This document shows positions 4,901 to 12,068 of a DNA stretch of 14,754 nucleotides, one piece after another. This DNA comes from Acidimicrobiaceae bacterium. Lineage in GTDB: Bacteria > Actinomycetota > Acidimicrobiia > Acidimicrobiales > MedAcidi-G1. The DNA lies in assembly GCA_002727895.1 (NCBI GenBank), contig PBUO01000006.1, positions 2,731 to 17,484 of the forward strand. Reading direction: 5' to 3'. Position 1 is the first letter of the stretch. Each line of letters begins with the position of its first letter. The position numbers were made by a program, and so were the translations under genes. Below the pieces are notes generated by a model. It saw only the letters and a list, made by a program, of their open reading frames with translations. It did not search any database and was not told the DNA's origin.

Positions 4901-7621
4901 GTGCTCCGCCTCACCTTCCGGAACATCAGCCGCAGGAAGCTGCGGTTCGCCCTCACCACGCTGGCCGTGGTGCTGGGCGTGGCCTTCCTGTCGACGTCGT
5001 TCTTCCTGACCGACCGGCTCCGGGACAGCTTCGACGAGCTGGCCACCGACATCAGCGGTGAGATCGACCTCGTTGTGAGGACCTCGATCGACGAAGGTGC
5101 CGAGCGGATCAACCGACTCCCCTTTCCAGAAGAGGTTCTGGGCTTGGTGAAGGACGTTCCGGGCACCAGATCGGTCTGGCCCCAGATCCAAGCTTGGAAC
5201 GTGGTCCCTCTCTTCACCGACGAGAGCGGCGAACTCAAGGCGATCGGCACGAACGGCGGAGCACCGCAGTTCGGCTTCAACTACGGCGTACCCGAAGGAG
5301 CTGACTACGGCGACGCCGGGGAGGAGGCAAGCCAGATCTTCCTCACAGATGGCAGGGCTCCAGTAAGAACCGGCTCCCTGTTGGACCCGGACACGGTGGG
5401 CGAGTTCATGCTCGACAACATGACCGCTGACGAGTTCGGGTTCGAGATCGGAGAGACCTACACGGTGAGTGCACCTGGCGGTAACCGCCGGTTCGTCCTC
5501 GTGGGAACGGCGAACTTCGGCAGTCCGGACGAGAACAAGAACCTCGGTGCCAATCTCAGCCTCTTCGATGAGGAGACCACCCAAGAAATCGCAAACAAGG
5601 TCGGCCTCTACGACGAGATCTCGATCTTCCTGGAGGAAGGTGCGGATGAAGCCGCCGTCATGGCCGACATCCAAGGTCGTCTGGACCGGGCGACCGTCGA
5701 GTTCCGGTCGATCTTCTCGAGCCTCCCCGACGAACAGCAGCAGCTGTTGGCGGCATTCGCCGACACCGAACTGGAGGTCGTAACGGCGGCGACCAAGATC
5801 GCCGAGGACCAGAGCGACTTCGACCAGTTCATCAACATCATCTCCTCTGTGCTCCTGGGGTTCGCCGTCATCGCCGTGGTGGTCAGCGCATTCATCATCA
5901 ACAACACCTTCGCCATCGTGATCGGGCAACGTGTCCGAGAGTTGGCCCTGCTCCGGGCTCTGGGGGCGACGGGTCGCCAGATCAGCCGTTCTGTGAGGTT
6001 GGAGGCCATCGTGATCGGGGTGGTCGCCACGGCCCTCGGTCTCCTCGCCGGCTACCTGCTCTCCACGCTCCTCGTCTGGGTGCTGGTGAACATCGGGTTC
6101 GGAGAACTACCGGGCTCGATCCCGATCCGGACTCGGACAATCGTGGTCGGAGTGGTCGTCGGGGTGGGTGCCACCCTGTTGTCAGCCATCGGGCCGTCGC
6201 GTCGGGTCCGTCGAATCCCACCTGTCGCAGCCCTTAGAGATGGTGTGCGCCTGACCCCGACAGGTTTGCGACGACGATTGCTGGTCGGTGGTGGAGTCAC
6301 GGTCGCCGGCGGTTGCGCTCTCGCTCTGGGAATGACTGTCGAGATGCCCACCCGCTCGGTGCTCTTTGCCATCGGAGGAGGGGCGTTGGCCGCGTTCATC
6401 GGCGTCTACCTGCTCAGCCCCTCGATCACCCGGCCGGTCTCGACAATCCTCGGGTGGCCGATCCGCAAGATCTACCGCGTTCCCGGAAGGTTGGCGACAG
6501 AGAATGCCCGGAGGTCACCGCGCCGCACCGCGGCGACGGCCGCAGCACTCACCATCGGGCTCGCGCTGGTGAGCCTGGCAGCCGTGGTGAGCGATTCCGT
6601 CAAGAGCACGTTCCTGAACACACTCGAGGAAAGCGTCGAAGCGGACCTCTTCGCCTACTCGGGGACCTTCAACCCGCAGGCCGGCTTCTCCAAGGATTTG
6701 GGTTACGACCTCCAGAATCTGGCCGCCGAGAGGCCTGACCTGGTCGAGTCGGCGATGACGATGCGTTGGACCCTGGGAGGGGTCAAGGTCGAGGGCGAGT
6801 TCAAGGACTTGGTAGCCGCCGAGTTGGAGATCCTCGAAAGGCACATGGACATCCAGGTCATCGAGGGCACCGAGTTCGGGGCCGGGAGGGACGGAATCCT
6901 GATCCACGTCGACCCGGCGGCCGACCTGGGCCTCGAGATCGGCGACGAGATTCCCCTCGAGTTCCCCGGTGGTCGCACACGCGAGTTGACGGTTGCGGCC
7001 ATCTTCCAGGACTCGACCCTCCTGGGGAATTGGGTGGTGGACGTCTCTGTCTTCGACTCCTACCTCGCCAACGCTCCCCTCGCCTGGATCTCGGTCCTGT
7101 TCCCCGACGGGGCCGATATCGACGCCTCCCGGGCCGCTGTCGAGGCATACACAGACGCCTACCCCCAGGTCACGGTGGAGGACAGGTCCGAGCTTCGGGC
7201 GGCCCAGGAAAAGCAACTCGACCAGTTGCTCTCGATCATCCAGGTGTTCCTCGGGTTGTCTCTTCTGATCGCCGTTCTGGGGATCACGAACACGATGGCC
7301 CTGTCGGTCTATGAGAGGACTAGGGAACTTGGTCTGCTGCGAGCCATCGGCATGACGCGCCGACAACTTCGACGAATGGTCCGCTGGGAGGCTGTGATCA
7401 TCGCCTTGTTCGGCGGGCTCCTGGGCGTGGCCATGGGGGTCATCTTCGGCCTAGCGGCCATCGCTGCCCTCCCAGAGACATTCGTCGACGTTGTGTCGAT
7501 CCCCTACGTCAGCATGCTCAGCTATCTGCTGGTGTCCGGTGTATTCGGCATGCTGGCCGCCATCCTCCCGGCCCGCCGGGCCTCACGCCTCAACGTGCTC
7601 GACGCGGTCTCCCACGAATAG
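4901..7621 (+). CDS. ABC transporter permease with two FtsX-like domains
   Basis: Membrane subunit of the exporter, 906 residues. Hydrophobicity suggests ten membrane segments: about 16-37, 312-335, 366-395, 413-431, 459-478, 486-506, 545-563, 776-800, 831-857 and 868-890. This gives the duplicated layout of one helix, a large extracytoplasmic domain and three helices, repeated, with two helices linking the halves. Each FtsX half has the cytoplasmic coupling motif: RVRELALLRALGATGRQ at 344-360 and RTRELGLLRAIGMTRRQ at 806-822. Extracytoplasmic regions are about 40-310 and 565-775. Such single-chain permeases pair with a MacB/LolD-like ATPase and probably move lipids, lipoproteins or peptides across or out of the membrane; the cargo is unknown. 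The start is GTG at 4901, 4 nt after the ATPase stop. From about 5080 to 7550 the DNA is less GC-rich and uses more AGG, AGA, TTG and A/T-ending codons than its neighbours. Confidence 0.92.
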   Translation: MLRLTFRNISRRKLRFALTTLAVVLGVAFLSTSFFLTDRLRDSFDELATDISGEIDLVVRTSIDEGAERINRLPFPEEVLGLVKDVPGTRSVWPQIQAWNVVPLFTDESGELKAIGTNGGAPQFGFNYGVPEGADYGDAGEEASQIFLTDGRAPVRTGSLLDPDTVGEFMLDNMTADEFGFEIGETYTVSAPGGNRRFVLVGTANFGSPDENKNLGANLSLFDEETTQEIANKVGLYDEISIFLEEGADEAAVMADIQGRLDRATVEFRSIFSSLPDEQQQLLAAFADTELEVVTAATKIAEDQSDFDQFINIISSVLLGFAVIAVVVSAFIINNTFAIVIGQRVRELALLRALGATGRQISRSVRLEAIVIGVVATALGLLAGYLLSTLLVWVLVNIGFGELPGSIPIRTRTIVVGVVVGVGATLLSAIGPSRRVRRIPPVAALRDGVRLTPTGLRRRLLVGGGVTVAGGCALALGMTVEMPTRSVLFAIGGGALAAFIGVYLLSPSITRPVSTILGWPIRKIYRVPGRLATENARRSPRRTAATAAALTIGLALVSLAAVVSDSVKSTFLNTLEESVEADLFAYSGTFNPQAGFSKDLGYDLQNLAAERPDLVESAMTMRWTLGGVKVEGEFKDLVAAELEILERHMDIQVIEGTEFGAGRDGILIHVDPAADLGLEIGDEIPLEFPGGRTRELTVAAIFQDSTLLGNWVVDVSVFDSYLANAPLAWISVLFPDGADIDASRAAVEAYTDAYPQVTVEDRSELRAAQEKQLDQLLSIIQVFLGLSLLIAVLGITNTMALSVYERTRELGLLRAIGMTRRQLRRMVRWEAVIIALFGGLLGVAMGVIFGLAAIAALPETFVDVVSIPYVSMLSYLLVSGVFGMLAAILPARRASRLNVLDAVSHE

Positions 7622-7677
7622 CGCACCCACCAGTAGGGCTTCCGCCGAAGAGTCTTCCACCGGCATGGCGCGCCGCC

Positions 7678-9804
7678 TCAGGACAGGACGTCGGGCAGGG
7701 GTTCGGCGTGGACGACGGCCATCCGGCGGGTGGCCCGGGTCATGGCCACGTAGAGCGCCCGGGCACCCTGGGCCTGGTCACGCAGGATCCGGGCCGGTTC
7801 GACCACCACCGCGGCATCCACCTCGAGGCCCTTGACGAGGCCGACCGGGACCACGGCCACCCGGGCGTCGAGGCCCCGGCGGGTGGGCCGGCCGAACTCC
7901 ACGCCGGACCGTTCGAGCGCCGACTCCACGTCGGCGGCCTGGTCGTCGGCGGCGATCACGGCCACGTTTCCGGCACCCACAGCGTCCATCTCAGCCCGGA
8001 CCACGTCGACCAGGCCGTCCAACTTCTCGGCCTGCTCGAGGGTCAGCGCCAACATCCGCGGCAAATCACCGTCTCCGCGGACCGACCGGGGCGGCACCAG
8101 GTCGGGGGCGGCCAGGTCCAGCACCCGGGCGGCCAGATCCATCAGCGGACCGGGGATCCGGTAGCCGACGGTCAGTTCGTGGCGGACGGCCGGTCGGCGG
8201 TCGGGCAGGTGGGCGAGGATCCCCTCCCAGTCGTCGTGGGCCCACGACCCGGTGGCCTGGGCGATGTCGCCCACCACCGTCATCGAACCGTTCAGGGACC
8301 GCCGGTCCAGCATCCGCAGGTCCATCGGCGAGAGGTCCTGGACCTCGTCGACCACGATGTGCCCGTAGGTGCGGACCGCGTCCTCTTCCTTGTGACCAAG
8401 CCGGGCGCCCAACACGGCGCGGGCCTCGTCGAGCAGCGGAGCGTCCGAGGCCGACCAGTACACGTCATCGGCCGAATCGAGGCGGGGCCGGTACAGGGCG
8501 TCGACCTGGTCGGCGGTGAGGCCGCGGTCGGCGGCCCGGATCAGGGCCCGGGACCCGAACAGGTCGTGGAGCAGCTGGGCCGGGGTGAGCACCGGCCACA
8601 TCCACTCCAGGGCCTCGCGCACCGCCAGCTCGCCCCGCAGTCGCTCCCGGACGGCCTCCGGGTCGAGGTCGCCACGCCCCGAGGCCACGAGCGCCTCGTA
8701 GAACTCGGTTTCCACATACCGGCGGGCCGCGTTGTGGGTCCGGTACCGACGCCGGGCCTCGACCACGATGCGCCGGGAGTCCTCGACGGTCAGGGTCAGC
8801 CACTGCAGCCCGTAGCCGATGCGCAGGTCGGCCCGCAGCGGACGCTGGCGGGTCCGCACGGCCCGGGCGACGAACCGGACCATCCGCAGGTCGCCCTTGA
8901 GACGGCCCATCTCGGCCGCCTCGCGGCGGTCGTCGATCCGGACGCCGCCCACCACGTCGCCGAGGGTGGCCAGGACCACGCCGGCCTCGCCGAGGGACGG
9001 CAGCACCTGTTCGATGTAGGCCAGGAAGAGCCGGTTGGGGCCGACGACGAGGACGCCCTGGCCCTCCAGCGGGAACCGGTGGGTGTAGAGGAGGTAGGCG
9101 GCCCGATGAAGGGCGACCACCGTCTTGCCGGTCCCGGGACCCCCCTGCACGGCGTGGACGCCGGCCAGCGGCGCCCGGATTATGTCGTCCTGCTCGGCCT
9201 GGATCGTGCCGATGATGTCGCCGAGGCGCCCGGTGCGGGCCGTCTCCAACGCGGCGATCAGGGCGCCTTCACCCTTGAGGCGGTTCCCGTCGCCCTCACG
9301 GAACCGGTCCAGGTCGCCGAAAAGCTCGTCCTCTAGGCCGACCACGGTCCGGCCACGGCACACCAGGTGGCGGCGACGCTGCAGGCCCATGGGCTGCGGT
9401 CCGGTGGCCCGGTAGAAGGCCTCGGCCACGGGAGCTCGCCAGTCCACCACCACCGGCTCCTGGTCAGCGTCCCACACTCCGACCCGGCCGACGTGGAAGA
9501 CGCCCCCGCCGGCCTCCGGTTCCTGGTCGATGCGGCCGAAGACGAGGGCGGCGTCGCCGAGGTCGAGATGATCGAGGCGGGCCATCACCTGCTCGATGAT
9601 GGCCTCGCGTTCGAAGCGGGCCTGGTTGGTGCCGCCGCGCCCCACCTCGACCATGCGGGTCAGACCGAGTGCACGGTCGCGAGCCGCGTCGAGGCAGGCG
9701 TGGGCGTGGTCAACGTGGGCCTGTTCGAGGGCCAGCTCCGGGTGCGCGTCGGCGGGCTCGGCGACAGGTCGTGCCCCGTCCGGGGCGGGTTCGGTGGTGC
9801 TCAT
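7678..9804 (-). CDS. helD: HelD/HelR-type RNA polymerase-associated ATPase (UvrD-like helicase family)
   Basis: A 708-residue superfamily 1 motor ATPase. The N-terminal ~20-80 region is helical, as expected for the antiparallel coiled coil that HelD inserts into the RNA polymerase secondary channel. Walker A GGPGTGKT is at 221-228, motif Ia at about 250-265 (VLVVGPNRLFLAYI), motif II DEVQD at 486-490, motif III TVVGDIAQATG at 509-519, motif V at about 654-670 and motif VI ALYVAMTRATRRM at 683-695. The VFHVGRVGVWD and VVVDWRAPVAEAFYRA stretches at 102-132 are typical of HelD and absent from true UvrD/PcrA. Known actinobacterial HelD/HelR proteins recycle stalled RNA polymerase, and some confer rifampicin tolerance; this role is inferred from family. 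The start is ATG at 9804, with no Shine-Dalgarno. The gene converges on the ABC permease gene across a 56-nt gap with no convincing terminator. Confidence 0.88.
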   Translation of the reverse strand: MSTTEPAPDGARPVAEPADAHPELALEQAHVDHAHACLDAARDRALGLTRMVEVGRGGTNQARFEREAIIEQVMARLDHLDLGDAALVFGRIDQEPEAGGGVFHVGRVGVWDADQEPVVVDWRAPVAEAFYRATGPQPMGLQRRRHLVCRGRTVVGLEDELFGDLDRFREGDGNRLKGEGALIAALETARTGRLGDIIGTIQAEQDDIIRAPLAGVHAVQGGPGTGKTVVALHRAAYLLYTHRFPLEGQGVLVVGPNRLFLAYIEQVLPSLGEAGVVLATLGDVVGGVRIDDRREAAEMGRLKGDLRMVRFVARAVRTRQRPLRADLRIGYGLQWLTLTVEDSRRIVVEARRRYRTHNAARRYVETEFYEALVASGRGDLDPEAVRERLRGELAVREALEWMWPVLTPAQLLHDLFGSRALIRAADRGLTADQVDALYRPRLDSADDVYWSASDAPLLDEARAVLGARLGHKEEDAVRTYGHIVVDEVQDLSPMDLRMLDRRSLNGSMTVVGDIAQATGSWAHDDWEGILAHLPDRRPAVRHELTVGYRIPGPLMDLAARVLDLAAPDLVPPRSVRGDGDLPRMLALTLEQAEKLDGLVDVVRAEMDAVGAGNVAVIAADDQAADVESALERSGVEFGRPTRRGLDARVAVVPVGLVKGLEVDAAVVVEPARILRDQAQGARALYVAMTRATRRMAVVHAEPLPDVLS

Positions 9805-9820
9805 ATCGAGGTGGCAAGAA

Positions 9821-9844
9821 CGGGGTCCGGACGGCCGAGCCCCG
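9821..9844. promoter_or_regulatory. Imperfect inverted repeat in the helD leader
   Basis: Two 10-nt arms, CGGGGTCCGG and CCGAGCCCCG, pair at 8 of 10 positions around a 4-nt loop. It lies 16 nt before the helD start and downstream of the candidate -10 (9862-9867), so it would be within the transcript leader. It could be an operator or a leader hairpin. It may also be chance in GC-rich DNA. Confidence 0.25.
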
Positions 9845-9861
9845 ATTCAGGCCAGTCGACG

Positions 9862-9867
9862 ATCCTA
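9862..9867 (-). promoter_or_regulatory. Putative -10 element of helD
   Basis: On the minus strand this reads TAGGAT, a TAxxxT match 57 nt before the ATG at 9804. The transcript would have a leader of about 50 nt containing the inverted repeat at 9821-9844. No good -35 is seen, so the assignment is tentative. Confidence 0.3.
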
Positions 9868-9894
9868 CCGGTGGAGCATGACGCGGCCTCGGCA

Positions 9895-9916
9895 CCCCGG
9901 CGCACCCCCACCGGGG
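9895..9916. repeat. Perfect inverted repeat between helD and the patatin gene
   Basis: CCCCGG (9895-9900) and CCGGGG (9911-9916) form a 6-bp inverted repeat with a 10-nt spacer, the same geometry as the repeat at 1-22 but different sequence. It sits in the divergent gap between helD and the patatin gene, 46 nt before the patatin -10. Role unknown; the C-rich context makes coincidence likely. Confidence 0.2.
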
Positions 9917-9962
9917 CCCGACGTGGGGCGCCGCGGAGGGCGGAAACCCGCTGCCCACGTGC

Positions 9963-9968
9963 GACGAT
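9963..9968 (+). promoter_or_regulatory. Putative -10 element of the patatin gene (leaderless)
   Basis: GACGAT ends 6 nt before the GTG at 9975. It keeps A at position 2 and T at position 6 of the -10 consensus but lacks the first T. No Shine-Dalgarno is present. The match is weaker than for the neighbouring genes. Confidence 0.3.
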
Positions 9969-9974
9969 GACCCG

Positions 9975-10991
9975 GTGAGCACGATGCCTGCGCCCGATGG
10001 CACCGCCGTGGCCGTGGGCCTCGTTCTGGGCGCCGGCGGGCTGCACGCCGCAGCCCAGCACGCAGGTGTGCTTGCCGCCCTCGCCGAGGCCACCGGCTGG
10101 GACGCCCGCACCTCCGAGGTGGTCGTGGGCACGTCGGCCGGAGCGACTACCGCGGTGAGCCTCCGGGCCGGACTGTCGGCCGCCGACCTGCGCGCCCAAT
10201 ACAACCGGACCGAGGCGTCGCCGGACGGCCAGGCCCTGCTCAACCGGGTCACGACCCCGCTGGACCTCGGCCCCCGGGACGGCGCGGCCGAGCGTCCGAC
10301 GGGTCGCCCGGCCAACCCGATGCTGATCCTGCGGGACCTCGTCTCCACCGCCCGGCCCCGACCCGTAGTGGCCCTGTCGGGGTTGCTCCCCGAGGGCCCC
10401 CACGATGGCTCGTCGCTGGGCGTCCGCACCACCGAAATGCACCCCGAACCCTGGCCCGACCGTCCGACCTGGATCTGCGCCGTGGACCTCGACGACGGCA
10501 GTCGGGTGGTGCTGGGCCGCGACGACGTGGACGCCGAGATCGGCCCGGCCGTCCAGGCCTCGACCGCGGTGCCGGGATGGTTCCGCCCCGTGGAGGTGGA
10601 CGGCCGTCGGCTGGTGGACGGCGGCGTGCACTCCACCACCAACGCCGACCTGGTAGCCGCCCTCGGCCTCGACCTGGTCGTCGTGTCGTCGAGCAAGACC
10701 GCGGTCGCCACCGCCGGCGGGGGGAAGCAGGGAACCGGCACGCTGGCCCGTGCCTGGCACGGCCGGACGCTGTGGCGGGAGGTGGAGGCCATCCGACGCA
10801 AGGGCGCCGAGGTCCTGGTGCTCCAACCCACTGCCGGCGACCTGGCCGCCCGGACCGGCGACGACCGCTCCGACGTCGACCTCCCAGAGGTCTGCGAGGC
10901 AGCCCGGGCCTCCACGCTGGCCCGGATCAGCCTGCCCGAGTCGGCGTCGGCCCGACGGCTACTGGCGGCCGCCGCGACCGGCCACCGGTAG
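9975..10991 (+). CDS. Patatin-like phospholipase family protein
   Basis: Predicted acyl hydrolase acting on phospholipids or other lipid esters through a Ser-Asp dyad. The 338-residue protein has the three patatin signatures in order: a Gly-rich oxyanion loop LGAGGLHAAAQHAGVL at 18-33, the nucleophile elbow GTSAG at 52-56 (Ser54), and the catalytic Asp in VDGGVHSTTNADL at 214-226 (Asp215). The loop differs from the textbook GGGxRG form, with His in place of the basic Arg/Lys, as in some actinobacterial patatins. No signal peptide or membrane segment is evident, so the protein is probably cytosolic or peripheral. The start is GTG at 9975 with a -10-like element 6 nt upstream; an ATG at 9984 would shorten it by three residues. 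It lies 9 nt upstream of hemE on the same strand; its stop forms part of a candidate hemE promoter. Confidence 0.87.
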   Translation: MSTMPAPDGTAVAVGLVLGAGGLHAAAQHAGVLAALAEATGWDARTSEVVVGTSAGATTAVSLRAGLSAADLRAQYNRTEASPDGQALLNRVTTPLDLGPRDGAAERPTGRPANPMLILRDLVSTARPRPVVALSGLLPEGPHDGSSLGVRTTEMHPEPWPDRPTWICAVDLDDGSRVVLGRDDVDAEIGPAVQASTAVPGWFRPVEVDGRRLVDGGVHSTTNADLVAALGLDLVVVSSSKTAVATAGGGKQGTGTLARAWHGRTLWREVEAIRRKGAEVLVLQPTAGDLAARTGDDRSDVDLPEVCEAARASTLARISLPESASARRLLAAAATGHR

Positions 10992-10994
10992 CGT
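10989..10994 (+). promoter_or_regulatory. Putative -10 element of hemE overlapping the patatin stop codon
   Basis: TAGCGT ends 6 nt before the GTG at 11001; its first three bases are the TAG stop codon of the patatin gene. No Shine-Dalgarno precedes hemE. This suggests that hemE can be transcribed as its own leaderless message even though it sits tightly behind the patatin gene. Confidence 0.35.
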
Positions 10995-11000
10995 CGGCCC

Positions 11001-12065
11001 GTGGCCACGCCCGTTTCACCCGACCTCCGGGACTCCCCGTTCCTGGCCGCCTGCCGGGCCGAGCCGCACGACCGCACCCCGGTGTGGTTCATGCGCCAGG
11101 CCGGCCGGTCGCTCCCCGAGTACCGGGCCATCCGGGGTACGGGAAGCATCCTCGACGCCATCGCCGACCCGGAGTTGTCGGCCGAGATCACGCTGCAACC
11201 GGTCCGCCGGTACGGCGTCGACGCGGCCATCCTCTACTCAGACATCGTGGTCCCGGCGCACGCCGTGGGCTTCGGCGTGGACGTGAAGCCGGGCGTGGGC
11301 CCCGTGGTCGAGCAGCCCTTCGAGCGGGCCGCCGACCTGCAGCGCCTCCGGCCCCTCGAACCCGACGAGGACACCCCCTACGTGCTGGAGACGGTGCGTC
11401 GGGTGGTGGCCGAGGCCGAGGTTCCGCTCATCGGATTCGCCGGCGCCCCCTTCACCGTGGCCTCGTACCTAATCGAGGGCGCCCCGTCCCGGACCTACGG
11501 CCGCACCAAGGCCCTCATGCTGGGCGACCCGGGCCTCTGGCACGACCTGATGGAGTGCCTGGCCGACATGGCCATCGCCTCGCTCCGGTCGCAGATCGCC
11601 GCCGGGGCGTCGGCGATCCAGCTCTTCGACTCGTGGGCCGGGGCGTTGAGCCCGCCCGCGTACGAGCGTTGCGTACTGCCCCACAGCCGCCGGGTCTTCG
11701 AGGCCGTCGCCGACACGGGCGTGCCCCGCATCCACTTCGGCGTGGGCACCGGCGAGATCCTCGGCCTGATGGCATCGGCGGGCACCGACGTGGTCGGCGT
11801 GGACTGGCGGGTCCCGCTCGACGAGGCCCGGCGGCGGCTCGGTCCCGACGCGGTGCTGCAGGGCAACCTGGACCCGGCGGTGTGCCTCGGTCCGCCCGAC
11901 GAGATCGCCGGGGTGGTGGCCGCCGAGGTGGCCGACGTGCTGGCCCGCAACGGCGGGCACCCCGGGTACGTGTTCAACCTGGGCCACGGCGTCATGCCGG
12001 AGATCGACCCGGTGGTCCTCGAACGGGTCGTGGAACAGGTCCACGCCCACCCACTGGACGCCTGA
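11001..12065 (+). CDS. hemE: Uroporphyrinogen III decarboxylase
   Basis: Cytosolic haem-pathway enzyme that removes four carboxyl groups from uroporphyrinogen III to give coproporphyrinogen III. The 354-residue length is normal. The N-terminal signature PVWFMRQAGRSLPEYR is at 27-42 with substrate-binding Arg32 and Arg36. Asp81 in ILYSDIVVPAHAVGFGVD is the conserved pyrrole-binding aspartate. The second signature GFAGAPFTVASYLIEG is at 145-160 with Tyr156. Ser211 in FDSWAG and His329 in FNLGHG complete the active site by analogy with human UROD. No cofactor site is expected. The start is GTG at 11001, set by the TAGCGT element 6 nt upstream and by good agreement of the N-terminus with homologues. 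It ends 3 nt before the start of hemY/cgoX, so the two are co-transcribed. Confidence 0.96.
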   Translation: MATPVSPDLRDSPFLAACRAEPHDRTPVWFMRQAGRSLPEYRAIRGTGSILDAIADPELSAEITLQPVRRYGVDAAILYSDIVVPAHAVGFGVDVKPGVGPVVEQPFERAADLQRLRPLEPDEDTPYVLETVRRVVAEAEVPLIGFAGAPFTVASYLIEGAPSRTYGRTKALMLGDPGLWHDLMECLADMAIASLRSQIAAGASAIQLFDSWAGALSPPAYERCVLPHSRRVFEAVADTGVPRIHFGVGTGEILGLMASAGTDVVGVDWRVPLDEARRRLGPDAVLQGNLDPAVCLGPPDEIAGVVAAEVADVLARNGGHPGYVFNLGHGVMPEIDPVVLERVVEQVHAHPLDA

Positions 12066-12068
12066 TCC

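Noticed and set aside
5080..7560. A mobile-element insertion as explanation of the permease composition dip
   Set aside because: No transposase, terminal repeats or target duplication are visible, and the reading frame is intact and operonic with the ATPase.
7622..7677. Terminator between the convergent permease and helD genes
   Set aside because: Only a 4-bp stem (CTTC/GAAG) and a palindrome with a 1-nt centre were found; neither makes a credible hairpin and no T-tract is present.
7708..9336. 542-residue plus-strand frame opposite helD
   Set aside because: Antisense of a gene with all superfamily 1 motifs; His/Gly/Val-rich shadow translation.
9821..9844. Calling the helD-leader palindrome a rifamycin-associated element
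   Set aside because: I cannot match it reliably to the published consensus from memory, and it lies downstream of the candidate -10.
9710..11230. 506-residue minus-strand frame opposite the patatin gene and the start of hemE
   Set aside because: Ser/Arg/Pro-rich translation with no motifs; the opposite strand has well supported genes.
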